DNA of 7,606 nt from Lamprobacter sp046541315 (GTDB taxonomy: Bacteria; Pseudomonadota; Gammaproteobacteria; Chromatiales; Chromatiaceae): positions 1 to 7,606 of the forward strand of contig NZ_JBKHDN010000137.1 in NCBI RefSeq assembly GCF_046541315.1. The letters run 5' to 3'. How positions within the stretch are numbered: the first letter of the stretch is position 1; each line of letters opens with the position of its first letter. The position numbers were made by a program, and so were the translations under genes. This document shows positions 1 through 6,389 of the stretch, piece after piece. The notes below the pieces were generated by a model that saw only the letters and a program-made list of their open reading frames with translations, was not told the origin of the DNA and searched no databases.

Positions 1-1817
1 GCTCCAGCTCCCGCCTGCGCTTGCGCGAACTCCTCGACCATCGCCAGCAGCCGCCGCTGGGCCAGCGTCTGCGCGGCATCCCAGCGATTGAAGCCATCGC
101 TGTCGTGCGCCATCAGGAAGCCGAGCTGGGCATCGGTATAGGGATAGCTGACATGCACCGGCGCCGAGAAACCGCGCAGCAGCGACGGCACCGGCGGCTC
201 GGCAAGCCCCTCAAGCCCGGTGAAGACGAAGGTCTCGACCGACTGGCGCAGCTCGAGCAGGCGCGTGCCCGGTGCCGGGGCGCTCGTCTCGCCCTGAAGT
301 TGCAGCGGCAAATCCTGCCCCTGGGCATCGAGCAGGCCAAGCGCGAGCGGGATGTGCAACGGCTGTTTCTCCGGCTGGCCCGGCGTTGGCGGCGTGTGCT
401 GGCGCACCTCGAGGCGATAGGTGCCGGTCGCGGCGTCGAATCGGTCGGCGCAATCGAGTTGCGGCGTGCCGGCCTGGCGGTACCAGCGTTTGAACTGGGT
501 CAGATCGACCCCGCTGGCGGATTCCATGCAGCCGACGAAGTCATCGGTGGTCACGGCCTGGCCGTCGAAGCGCTCGAAATAGAGATCAGTGGCCTGGCGG
601 AAGCGCTCCGGGCCGAGCAGATGGGCCTGCATGCGCACCAGCTCGGCGCCTTTTTCGTACACGGTCGCGGTGTAGAAGTTGTTGATCTCGATATAGGAGT
701 CCGGGCGCACCGGATGCGCCATCGGCCCCGCGTCCTCGGGGAACTGGCGCGCGCGCAACTGGCGCACATCCTCGATGCGCTTGACCCCGCGCGAGCCCAT
801 ATCGGCCGAGAACTCCTGGTCGCGATAGACGGTGAAGCCCTCCTTCAGGCTCAGCTGGAACCAGTCGCGGCAGGTGATGCGGTTGCCGGTCCAGTTGTGG
901 AAATACTCGTGCGCGACCACGCCTTCGATGCCGGCGAAATCGGCGTCGGTGGCGGTCTCCGGGCGCGCCAGGATGTATTTGGCGTTGAAAACGTTGAGCC
1001 CCTTGTTCTCCATCGCGCCCATGTTGAAGTGACTGACGGCGACGATGTTGAAGACGTCGAGATCGTACTCGCGGCCATAGCGTTCTTCGTCCCAGCGCAT
1101 GGCGCGGATCAGCGACTGCATCGCGTGCTCGCACTTGTCCTCGTTACCGGGCTCGACATAGATGCGCAGCGGGATCTGGCGCCCGGAGGCGGTCGTGAAG
1201 CGCGCCTCGACCGCGCGCAGATCGCCCGCCACCACCGCGAACAGGTAGCTCGGCTTCGGAAAGGGATCATCCCAGCGCGCGCACAGGCGGCCATCGGCGA
1301 GCCGCTCCTCGCCGGCCGGATTGCCGTTCGCGAGCAGCACCGGATAGCGCTCGGGGTCGGCGATCAGCGTGACCCGATAGGTCGCCATCACGTCGGGGCG
1401 ATCGAGGAAATAGGTGATGCGCCGAAAGCCCTCGGCCTCGCATTGGGTACAGAGCATGTCGCCGGAGACATACAGGCCCTCCAACGCCGTGTTGGCGCTT
1501 GGATTCAGCCGCACCCGGGTCCATAACCGAAACCGGTCCGGCACCCGGCGCACGCGCAGATGATCGTCCGCGACCTGATACTCGGCCGGCGTCAGCGAGC
1601 GCTCGTTGAGGCGAATCGCCTCCAGCTCGAGTTGCTCGCCAGCGAGTCGCAGATCGCCGTCGCCACGGGTCGCCGCCGGATTGCGGCGCAGACGGAGTTC
1701 GGCTTCGACGACGGTCTGTCGGGGGTCGAGTTCGAGACGCAACTGCACGCTGTCGATGAGGAATTCGGGCGGCTGATAGTCGCTGAGGCGGATAACGGGC
1801 GGCGTGGTGCGGTACAT
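1..1817 (-). CDS. pepN: Aminopeptidase N (alanyl aminopeptidase), M1 family, C-terminus cut off by window edge
   Basis: This is a cytoplasmic zinc metallo-aminopeptidase of the M1 family, which removes N-terminal residues from peptides in the last steps of protein turnover. The visible 605 residues cover the N-terminal beta domain (about 1-200), the thermolysin-like catalytic domain (about 200-450), the small beta domain and the start of the helical C-terminal domain. The exopeptidase motif GAMEN is at 267-271. The zinc motif HEYFH is at 303-307, with the third ligand E326 eighteen residues beyond it, and Y387 aligns with the catalytic tyrosine 381 of E. coli PepN. The E. coli enzyme has 870 residues, so roughly 265 are missing off the left edge; nothing suggests a pseudogene. 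The ATG at 1817-1815 is the first possible start because an in-frame TGA lies eight codons upstream. No strong Shine-Dalgarno sequence precedes it. The gene is divergent from grxC. The family call is very secure. Confidence 0.97.
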   Translation of the reverse strand, partial: MYRTTPPVIRLSDYQPPEFLIDSVQLRLELDPRQTVVEAELRLRRNPAATRGDGDLRLAGEQLELEAIRLNERSLTPAEYQVADDHLRVRRVPDRFRLWTRVRLNPSANTALEGLYVSGDMLCTQCEAEGFRRITYFLDRPDVMATYRVTLIADPERYPVLLANGNPAGEERLADGRLCARWDDPFPKPSYLFAVVAGDLRAVEARFTTASGRQIPLRIYVEPGNEDKCEHAMQSLIRAMRWDEERYGREYDLDVFNIVAVSHFNMGAMENKGLNVFNAKYILARPETATDADFAGIEGVVAHEYFHNWTGNRITCRDWFQLSLKEGFTVYRDQEFSADMGSRGVKRIEDVRQLRARQFPEDAGPMAHPVRPDSYIEINNFYTATVYEKGAELVRMQAHLLGPERFRQATDLYFERFDGQAVTTDDFVGCMESASGVDLTQFKRWYRQAGTPQLDCADRFDAATGTYRLEVRQHTPPTPGQPEKQPLHIPLALGLLDAQGQDLPLQLQGETSAPAPGTRLLELRQSVETFVFTGLEGLAEPPVPSLLRGFSAPVHVSYPYTDAQLGFLMAHDSDGFNRWDAAQTLAQRRLLAMVEEFAQAQAGAG

Positions 1818-2001
1818 CGGCGTGGTTGTCGGTTCTGCTCAAGAATGGGGACGAGGATCGGAATCGGGCTTGGCGCGCTGGGGCCACCTATGCCAATCTT
1901 GGGTGATTCGGCCGCGACGACCGGATTTCAAGCAGCATGGCTCGGCGTCACGGCCGGCGCGATGGCCGGGGCGGGCGAGCCGTTTCGATAGGACTTGATC
2001 C

Positions 2002-2280
2002 ATGATGCCCCTCGTACAGATGTATGCGACCGCCTTCTGCCCCTATTGCGTGCGTGCGCGCCGATTGCTCAAGCGCAAAGGCGTTGACTTTGAAGAGATC
2101 CGCGTCGATATGGACGAACAACAGATGCGCACCATGATCCAACGCAGCCGACGCACCACGGTGCCGCAGATCTTCATCGGCGACCGGCACATCGGCGGTT
2201 ATGACGATCTGGTCGAGCTGGATCAGGACGACAAGCTCGACCCATTGCTCGGCAAGCAATCGCGCCCGGCTCGTCCATAA
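2002..2280 (+). CDS. grxC: Glutaredoxin 3
   Basis: A 92-residue dithiol glutaredoxin, a cytoplasmic thiol-disulfide oxidoreductase that uses glutathione to reduce protein disulfides and mixed disulfides. It covers one complete thioredoxin fold, close to the 83 residues of E. coli Grx3. The active site CPYC is at 13-16, the cis-proline loop TVP at 53-55, and the glutathione-binding GGYDD at 65-69. Two ATG codons lie in tandem at 2002 and 2005. AGGA at 1990-1993 is 8 nt from the first and 11 nt from the second, which favours 2002. The last few residues (SRPARP) are basic and proline-rich, and they lie in the first copy of a direct repeat that runs across the stop codon, so the extreme C-terminus may have been altered by that repeat. 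No clear promoter was found in the 184-bp gap to pepN. The next gene, hslR, follows after 79 bp. Confidence 0.95.
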   Translation: MMPLVQMYATAFCPYCVRARRLLKRKGVDFEEIRVDMDEQQMRTMIQRSRRTTVPQIFIGDRHIGGYDDLVELDQDDKLDPLLGKQSRPARP

Positions 2281-2291
2281 ACGCGGTGAAC
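2264..2291. repeat. Imperfect 28-bp direct repeat, copy 1 (over grxC stop)
   Basis: This copy matches 2330-2357 at 25 of 28 positions, with a period of 66 bp. It includes the grxC stop codon TAA at 2278-2280. The shared core is GTCCATAAAC followed, after one mismatch, by CGGTGAAC. Only two copies lie in the window, so this is either a local duplication or two members of a dispersed intergenic repeat family. The sequence alone does not decide between them. Confidence 0.8.
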
Positions 2292-2314
2292 TTCTTGGCC
2301 ACGCCAACCGAAGC

Positions 2315-2336
2315 GCCGGGCGCGATAGGGCCCGGC
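2315..2336. terminator. Hairpin between grxC and hslR, possible weak terminator or attenuator
   Basis: GCCGGGC (2315-2321) and GCCCGGC (2330-2336) form a perfect 7-bp GC-only stem with an 8-nt loop, placed between the grxC stop and the hslR ribosome binding site. It is not followed by a T tract, so it does not look like a standard intrinsic terminator. It could slow or attenuate read-through into hslR, or protect the 3' end of a grxC mRNA. The right arm is the first seven bases of the second direct-repeat copy. Confidence 0.4.
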
Positions 2337-2357
2337 CTGTCCATAAACCCGGTGAAC
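2330..2357. repeat. Imperfect 28-bp direct repeat, copy 2 (hslR ribosome binding site)
   Basis: The second copy of the repeat at 2264-2291. Its end contains GGTGA at 2351-2355, the best Shine-Dalgarno candidate for hslR, with the ATG at 2360. The translation initiation region of hslR therefore lies inside repeat sequence. The same GGTGAAC in copy 1 is not followed by a start codon. Confidence 0.8.
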
Positions 2358-2359
2358 CC

Positions 2360-2785
2360 ATGAGTGCGAACGCGCACCCGGCCGACGCCGACGCCGACAC
2401 TGGCGCCAGCGACGGCCAACGGCTGGACAAATGGCTCTGGGCCGCGCGCTTCTTCAAGACCCGGCCGCTCGCGGTCGAGGCGATCAACGGCGGCAAGGTG
2501 CATGTCGACGGCCAGCGCGCCAAACCGAGCCGCATCGTGCGTCCGGGCACGCGGCTGAGCATCCACAAGGGTCCGCTGGCCTGGGAGATCGAGGTCAAGG
2601 CCGTCTCCAAGCAGCGCCGTCCCGCCAGCGAAGCCGCGCTCTTGTTCGACGAGGACGCCGCGAGCCGGCACAAACGCCAGGCGCAGGTCCAGGAACGCCG
2701 CGCCGCCGGCCCCCAGCCGCGCGGCGAGCGGGGACGACCGACCAAGCGCGATCGGCGCCGTCTCAGCGAGCTGACCGGCAAATAG
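2360..2785 (+). CDS. hslR: Heat shock protein 15-like S4-domain RNA-binding protein
   Basis: A 141-residue protein of the Hsp15 family (133 residues in E. coli). In E. coli this family binds free 50S ribosomal subunits that still carry a peptidyl-tRNA after premature dissociation, and helps to recycle them. The S4 RNA-binding domain occupies about residues 20-80. It begins with the family signature QRLDKWLWAARFFKTR (20-35), and INGGKVHVDG follows at 42-51. The C-terminal tail from about 107 onward is rich in Arg, Lys, Gln and Pro, as expected for an RNA-binding tail. The first 19 residues are an Ala/Asp-rich, probably disordered lead-in. The ATG at 2360 is preceded by GGTGA with a 4-nt spacer. 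The frame is open upstream into grxC, but the codons there overlap repeat sequence and do not resemble the family. It may be co-transcribed with grxC, although a hairpin lies between them. Confidence 0.92.
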   Translation: MSANAHPADADADTGASDGQRLDKWLWAARFFKTRPLAVEAINGGKVHVDGQRAKPSRIVRPGTRLSIHKGPLAWEIEVKAVSKQRRPASEAALLFDEDAASRHKRQAQVQERRAAGPQPRGERGRPTKRDRRRLSELTGK

Positions 2786-2812
2786 GGCCGGGGCCGGACG
2801 CACGCCCGGGCC
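2786..2812 (+). terminator. GC-rich hairpin directly after the hslR stop
   Basis: Bases 2786-2794 pair with 2804-2812 in eight of nine positions (one G-G mismatch), with a 9-nt loop, starting right after the hslR TAG. No T tract follows, so its strength as an intrinsic terminator is doubtful. It may instead stabilise the 3' end of the hslR message. Confidence 0.35.
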
Positions 2813-2869
2813 AGATCAACGCCAGCTCAGGGCCACGCCAAAAACCAGACCGGGACCAGAGGGCGACCG

Positions 2870-3331
2870 ATGGACAACCAAGTCTTCCGCGAGACCTACA
2901 GCGCCATCAACGAGCGTTACTGCCCGTTCGAGAAGAGCATCCTGACCAACCAATGCGCCTGTCGCCGCGCCGAGCGCTTCTGCATCGCCGAGCGCGAAGG
3001 CGTGCATTGCAAGGCCGACGCGGCGCAAGCGCGCTGTGTCGCCCTCCTCGATATCCTCCGCGCCCAGGCGCGCTTTGCGCTGCGCACCACCGAGAGCGGG
3101 TCCGCGCTGCCGCATGCCAAGGCGATGCGCGTCCAGGTCGGCGGGCTACGCGGTCTCCATGCCCTGCTCGATCCGCAGGCGGAGATCCCGAGCACCATCG
3201 ACGACATCGATGCCCTCGTCGAATCCGCCATCGCCCGCTTCGGGCGTCTCGAGGACCTGTCGTTCCAGGTCATCGTGCAGCAGATCGCCGCCTATCGCGG
3301 GCGGCGGCCGTTTCGCGAACGCCGGCGCTGA
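2870..3331 (+). CDS. Conserved-looking cysteine-rich protein of unknown function
   Basis: A 153-residue protein that I cannot assign to a named family. The N-terminal 60 residues hold six cysteines, C18, C29, C31, C38, C47 and C56, with C29 and C31 forming a CXC. This spacing could bind a metal or an Fe-S cluster, but no known ferredoxin or zinc-finger pattern fits well. The rest contains no cysteine. It has a motif LPHAKAMRVQVGGLRGL around 80-96 and a charged helical end (IDDIDALVESAIARFGRLED, about 110-129), finishing in an Arg-rich tail. No signal peptide or membrane segment is visible, so it is probably cytoplasmic. GAGGG at 2859-2863, six bases before the ATG, supports the start. Codon use resembles the neighbours, which argues for a real gene. 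It follows hslR after 84 bp and converges on spoT, with 6 bp between the stop codons. Confidence 0.85.
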   Translation: MDNQVFRETYSAINERYCPFEKSILTNQCACRRAERFCIAEREGVHCKADAAQARCVALLDILRAQARFALRTTESGSALPHAKAMRVQVGGLRGLHALLDPQAEIPSTIDDIDALVESAIARFGRLEDLSFQVIVQQIAAYRGRRPFRERRR

Positions 3332-3344
3332 GGTGCCTCAGCGC
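3325..3344. terminator. Perfect palindrome spanning both convergent stop codons, candidate bidirectional terminator
   Basis: GCGCTGAGG (3325-3333) and CCTCAGCGC (3336-3344) are exact inverted repeats around a TG centre. The TGA of the plus-strand hypothetical gene (3329-3331) and the TGA of minus-strand spoT (complement of 3338-3340) sit at mirror-image positions within the arms. In RNA it would form a strong stem on either strand, with the loop opening to about 4-6 nt. T tracts are nearly absent on both sides, so termination efficiency is uncertain. The position between two convergent genes makes a shared terminator or 3'-end stabiliser the likely role. Confidence 0.6.
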
Positions 3345-5728
3345 TTGCCCAGGCCATCGCGTAAACGCCCGGCATTGGAGAGGCGCACGATGCGCGTCAC
3401 CGCCGGTATCTGGCGCAAGCGGCGCATGATCCCGGCCAGATGCTTGCGCCCGGTGACATTGACGAGGAAGTCGAGGGTCGTGGTGGTGCCGTCCTTTTCC
3501 CGCGAATTGACGTTCTCGATGTTGGAGCCCTGCTCCGCGATGGCGGTGGCAATGGTGGCAAGCGCGCCGCGCCGATTACCGGCATCGACGCGGATCTCGG
3601 TCTGGAACTCGGCCTGGGGGTCTTCCGCCCATTCCACCTCGATCCACTGATCCCGTTTGGAGTGGAAGTCGCCGAGGTTGCCGCATTCGTTGCGATGCAC
3701 CACGATCCCCTTGCCGGCGCTGAACAGGCCGGTGATGGGATCGCCCGGGATCGGCCGACAGCAGCGGGCGAAGTGGACCACCATGCCCTCGGTGCCGCGA
3801 ATCGCCAGCCGCCGCGCGCCGCAGCCGTGCCCATCGCCCTCCCGAGCCCCCGGCTCGGCGGCGACCTCGCCCCCGGGTATCGGTTCGGCGGGGCCCGCCA
3901 AGCGGCGCGCGATCAGCATCGGCATGCGATTGCCCAGACCGATCTCGGCGAACAGGTGCGCGCTATTGTCGAGACCGCTTTCCGCCGCATGCGCGAGGAT
4001 GCGCGGCTCGCCGATCTGCTCCAGGGTCAGCCCGAAGGCCGCCAATTCGGCCGCCAGCATGCGCTGGCCCAGGGCCTCCGCCTCGCGGTTCTTGAGATTC
4101 TTCAGATAGCTGCGGATGCTCGCGCGCGCCTTGCCGGTGACGACGAAGTTGAGCCAGGCCGCGTTCGGCTTGGCGCCGGGGGCGGTGATGATCTCGACCG
4201 TTTGGCCGCTGCGCAAGGGCGTGCGCAACGAGGCCAGACGCCGATCGATGCGCGCGGCGACGCAGGTGTTGCCGACATCGGAGTGGATGGCATAGGCGAA
4301 ATCGACCACGGTCGCGCCCATCGGCAGCACCAGGATGCGGCCCTTGGGCGTGAACACATAGACCTCGTCCGGGAACAGGTCGACCTTGACGTGCTCAAGG
4401 AATTCCTGCGAATCGCCGGAGTCGCGCTGCACCTCGAGCAGACCCTGCAGCCAGTCCTTCGCCGCCGCCTGCGGCCCGGAGGCCTCGCCGGCGTTTTTGT
4501 ACATCCAATGCGCGGCGATGCCGGACTCGGCGAGCCGGTTCATATCGGCGGTGCGGATCTGGATCTCGATCGGCACCCCCTGCGGGCCGATCAAGCCGGT
4601 GTGCAGCGATTGATAGCCGTTCGATTTCGGGATCGCGATATAGTCCTTGAAGCGCCCCGGCACCGGCTTGTAGAGATCGTGCACCTGCCCGAGCACCCGG
4701 TAACAGGTATCGACGCGGTCGACGATGACGCGAAAGCCGAACACATCGACCATGTCCTCGAACGAGCGCCGCTTCGCGCTCATCTTGCGATAGATGCTGT
4801 AGAGATGCTTCTCGCGGCCGAAGACCTCGGCGTCGATGCCCTCGGCCTGGAGTCGCGCGCGCAGCGTCTCCGCGACCTTGGTCACCATCTCGCGCTGGCC
4901 CTGGAGCTTATCGCGCACGGTGCGCGAGAGCACGGCATGCCGCCAGGGCCAGTGATGGCGAAAACCGAGGTCTTCGAGATCGAGCCGAATCCGGTTGATG
5001 CCAAGGCGGTTGGCGATCGGCGCATAGATCTCCAGGGTCTCGCGCGAGATGCGCCGGCGCTTGGCCGGCAGCATCGCATCCAGCGTGCGCATGTTGTGCA
5101 GCCGGTCGGCGAGCTTGATCAGGATGACGCGGATGTCGCGCGTCATCGCCAGCATCATCTTGCGAAAGCTCGCGGCCTGGGCCTCGGCGCGGGAGGGAAA
5201 GTCGATCTGGGTCAGCTTGCTGACGCCATCGACCAGTTCGGCGACATCCTCGCCGAAGATCTCGGCCAAATGCTCCTTGGCGGTGGGCGTATCCTCGATC
5301 ACATCGTGCAGGATCGCCGCCATCAGCCCTTTGTAATCCATGCGCATCTCGGCGAGGATGCGGGCCACCGCGATGGGATGATAGATATAGGGCTCGCCGC
5401 TCTGGCGCTCCTGGCCCTGATGCGCCTCGGCGCCGAACAGATAGGCGCGGTAGACCTCGCTGACCTGTTCGCGCGGCAGATAGGCCTCGAGTTCGCCGAG
5501 AAGATCGCTGATGAGGAAACGCGCGGGTTCTTGGGCAGCGTCTTGGCGCGCGCCTGGCGCGGAGGCTGACGGCCCGCGCATGGCCGATGTCGAATCCGGG
5601 GTCGCAGCGGGCGGTGAACCTGAGGCCGAACTCGGCTTCAGCCCCAGCGCCAGGCCTCGCTGCGCCCCCAACGCATGGACGCGCACCGGCCCCGCAGAGA
5701 CCGCCGCCCCCGCGTGCGCGGTATTCAT
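3338..5728 (-). CDS. spoT: Bifunctional (p)ppGpp synthetase/hydrolase SpoT
   Basis: A long RelA/SpoT homologue of 796 residues that makes and degrades the stringent-response alarmone (p)ppGpp. The HD hydrolase domain (about 90-240) keeps H117, HD at 141-142 followed by VIEDT, and D208 in LADRLHNM. The synthetase domain (about 300-415) has GREKHLYSIY from 304 and the RFKD motif at 359-362. An RxKD motif there is characteristic of bifunctional enzymes, whereas monofunctional RelA has ExDD. Next come a TGS domain (about 448-512), a Cys-containing region with CCRPIPGD from 656, H678 and C682, and a C-terminal ACT domain (about 708-785). E. coli SpoT is about 700 residues; the excess is mostly an Ala/Pro/Ser-rich N-terminal extension of about 70 residues before the conserved LPREQV region. 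The ATG at 5728 lies 13 nt after the rpoZ stop and is preceded by AGGTGG. Other possible starts are 5755 and 5806 (inside rpoZ) and 5581 (shorter). Confidence 0.95.
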   Translation of the reverse strand: MNTAHAGAAVSAGPVRVHALGAQRGLALGLKPSSASGSPPAATPDSTSAMRGPSASAPGARQDAAQEPARFLISDLLGELEAYLPREQVSEVYRAYLFGAEAHQGQERQSGEPYIYHPIAVARILAEMRMDYKGLMAAILHDVIEDTPTAKEHLAEIFGEDVAELVDGVSKLTQIDFPSRAEAQAASFRKMMLAMTRDIRVILIKLADRLHNMRTLDAMLPAKRRRISRETLEIYAPIANRLGINRIRLDLEDLGFRHHWPWRHAVLSRTVRDKLQGQREMVTKVAETLRARLQAEGIDAEVFGREKHLYSIYRKMSAKRRSFEDMVDVFGFRVIVDRVDTCYRVLGQVHDLYKPVPGRFKDYIAIPKSNGYQSLHTGLIGPQGVPIEIQIRTADMNRLAESGIAAHWMYKNAGEASGPQAAAKDWLQGLLEVQRDSGDSQEFLEHVKVDLFPDEVYVFTPKGRILVLPMGATVVDFAYAIHSDVGNTCVAARIDRRLASLRTPLRSGQTVEIITAPGAKPNAAWLNFVVTGKARASIRSYLKNLKNREAEALGQRMLAAELAAFGLTLEQIGEPRILAHAAESGLDNSAHLFAEIGLGNRMPMLIARRLAGPAEPIPGGEVAAEPGAREGDGHGCGARRLAIRGTEGMVVHFARCCRPIPGDPITGLFSAGKGIVVHRNECGNLGDFHSKRDQWIEVEWAEDPQAEFQTEIRVDAGNRRGALATIATAIAEQGSNIENVNSREKDGTTTTLDFLVNVTGRKHLAGIMRRLRQIPAVTRIVRLSNAGRLRDGLGKR

Positions 5729-5741
5729 CGCCACCTGTGCC

Positions 5742-6020
5742 TCAGTCTTCGGCATCCCGTGACGCCAGCTCCTCGGCCAATGCGCGCTCCAGGGCCTCGG
5801 CGGCATCCTGGGCCGCGCGATCGCCCTCTTCCAGGGTCTGCGGCTCGATCAGCCCGGCGGCGATCTCGCGCAGGGCCATCACCGTGGGCTTATCGTTCTC
5901 CCAGGGCAACAGGGGCTCGACCCCCTTGGCCAGTTGACGGGCACGCTTGGTCGAGACCAAGACCAATTCAAAGCGATTATCGACGTGTTCGAGGCAATCC
6001 TCGACAGTGATGCGAGCCAT
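5742..6020 (-). CDS. rpoZ: DNA-directed RNA polymerase omega subunit
   Basis: A 92-residue omega subunit (91 in E. coli), which wraps the C-terminal part of beta-prime, aids polymerase assembly and in E. coli contributes to a ppGpp-binding site. The N-terminus MARITVEDCLEHV, followed by NRFELVLVSTKRARQL, is a textbook omega start, and KPTVMALREIAAGLI near the middle matches the conserved core. The acidic Ala/Glu-rich tail ends at a TGA at 5744-5742. The ATG at 6020 is preceded by GGAG (complement of 6028-6031) with a 7-nt spacer; an upstream in-frame ATG at 6059 has no family support. spoT follows after 13 nt, so the pair is very likely one transcript. The classic gene order gmk-rpoZ-spoT is kept, although gmk is unusually far away. 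Confidence 0.97.
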   Translation of the reverse strand: MARITVEDCLEHVDNRFELVLVSTKRARQLAKGVEPLLPWENDKPTVMALREIAAGLIEPQTLEEGDRAAQDAAEALERALAEELASRDAED

Positions 6021-6094
6021 GCGAATACTCCAAGGCCAAGCCGGCCAAAATCCTGACACGCGACCCCCGACGGGGCGCAGGCCTGGTTGTTGCT

Positions 6095-6100
6095 AGTGTA
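6095..6100 (-). promoter_or_regulatory. Possible -10 element for rpoZ-spoT
   Basis: On the minus strand this reads TACACT, four of six matches to TATAAT and preceded by a run of T. It would give a leader of about 65-70 nt before rpoZ. No acceptable -35 is found 16-18 bp upstream, so this is weak. It is listed because a promoter between gmk and rpoZ is expected if the hairpins upstream stop gmk transcripts. Confidence 0.25.
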
Positions 6101-6138
6101 AAAAGACCTGTCGGAATCGGTGCCCGTTGGGTCCGATC

Positions 6139-6155
6139 AACAGCGGATCGCTGTT
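6139..6155. terminator. Hairpin with short T run, plus-strand terminator-like
   Basis: AACAGCG (6139-6145) and CGCTGTT (6149-6155) are exact inverted repeats with a 3-nt centre, and on the plus strand they continue into two further T bases (6154-6157 is TTTT). No plus-strand gene lies upstream to terminate. On the minus strand the stem is followed by a G/A-rich stretch, not T. It may be part of a larger RNA structure in the gmk-rpoZ gap. Confidence 0.35.
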
Positions 6156-6183
6156 TTATCGCCCGCGAAACCGAGCCCCGGAC

Positions 6184-6214
6184 CACAGAGGCCAACACCA
6201 CCGTTGGCCCTGTG
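6184..6214. repeat. 12-bp inverted repeat in gmk-rpoZ gap
   Basis: The left arm (6184-6196) pairs with the right arm (6203-6214) over 12 bp with one bulged A at 6189 and a 6-nt loop ACCACC. It is the strongest hairpin of the gap and is followed at once by a second small hairpin (6215-6227). No T tract lies on either side, so it is more like an mRNA stabiliser or a structural element than an intrinsic terminator. Confidence 0.6.
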
Positions 6215-6329
6215 CGGGCGCTGCCCGCGGGCGAGGGCGAACGACGCTACGAATCCTTAGGCTCAAATTACCAGAAAACCATCCTGCCCAACACCGTGGA
6301 GCGCAATGCGCGCGCGGTCGCGCCCGAGG

Positions 6330-6355
6330 GCGATCCCATGTCAACCATGGGACGC
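6330..6355. repeat. Inverted repeat TCCCATG/CATGGGA in gmk-rpoZ gap
   Basis: TCCCATG (6334-6340) and CATGGGA (6346-6352) are exact inverted repeats with a 5-nt centre. GCG/CGC extends the stem past one bulged A, to 10 bp in all. The arms could be a protein-binding dyad as well as an RNA hairpin. On the minus strand it includes TTGACA, a perfect -35 hexamer, but no matching -10 follows. Confidence 0.55.
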
Positions 6356-6370
6356 TATGACCATGCCGAA

Positions 6371-6389
6371 CGCGGTGAGTTGCACCGCG
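6371..6389 (-). terminator. Hairpin just downstream of gmk, candidate terminator
   Basis: CGCGGTG (6371-6377) and CACCGCG (6383-6389) pair perfectly with a 5-nt loop, starting 10 nt past the gmk stop. On the minus strand it is followed by TTCGG and not by a T tract, so it is a weak candidate intrinsic terminator. It could also form the 3' end of gmk mRNA after exonuclease trimming. Confidence 0.4.

Noticed and set aside
21..1526. A 501-codon open frame on the plus strand opposite pepN
   Set aside because: pepN on the minus strand has clear catalytic motifs over the same bases. The plus frame has no recognisable family and has the Arg/Ala/Leu-rich composition typical of antisense frames in high-GC genes.
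1818..2001. Promoters in the pepN-grxC divergent gap
   Set aside because: A TTGAAA on the minus strand has no -10 partner at a suitable distance, and no convincing pair was found for grxC, so none is annotated.
2264..2357. CRISPR-like repeat-spacer pattern
   Set aside because: There are only two imperfect copies and one 38-bp interval, one copy overlaps a coding sequence, and there are no cas genes.
2431..3429. A 332-codon plus-strand frame running across hslR and the hypothetical gene
   Set aside because: It overlaps two better-supported genes and part of spoT, lacks a ribosome binding site, and has an Arg/Ala/Pro-rich shadow composition.
3440..5569. A 709-codon open frame on the plus strand opposite spoT
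   Set aside because: It is entirely antisense to spoT, whose domains are all intact. The long open frame is expected where GC-rich third positions remove antisense stops.
3338..5728. Assignment of the stringent-response gene as relA
   Set aside because: The hydrolase residues are intact, the synthetase motif is RFKD and not an acidic ExDD type, and the gene follows rpoZ; all of these fit bifunctional SpoT.
6339..6344. Perfect -35 hexamer TTGACA on the minus strand
   Set aside because: No -10-like hexamer lies 15-19 bp downstream, and the hexamer is explained as the loop and arm of an inverted repeat.
6061..6360. A tRNA or small protein gene in the gmk-rpoZ gap
   Set aside because: No cloverleaf or T-loop signature was found. 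The short open frames lack ribosome binding sites and resemble translated GC-rich noncoding DNA.
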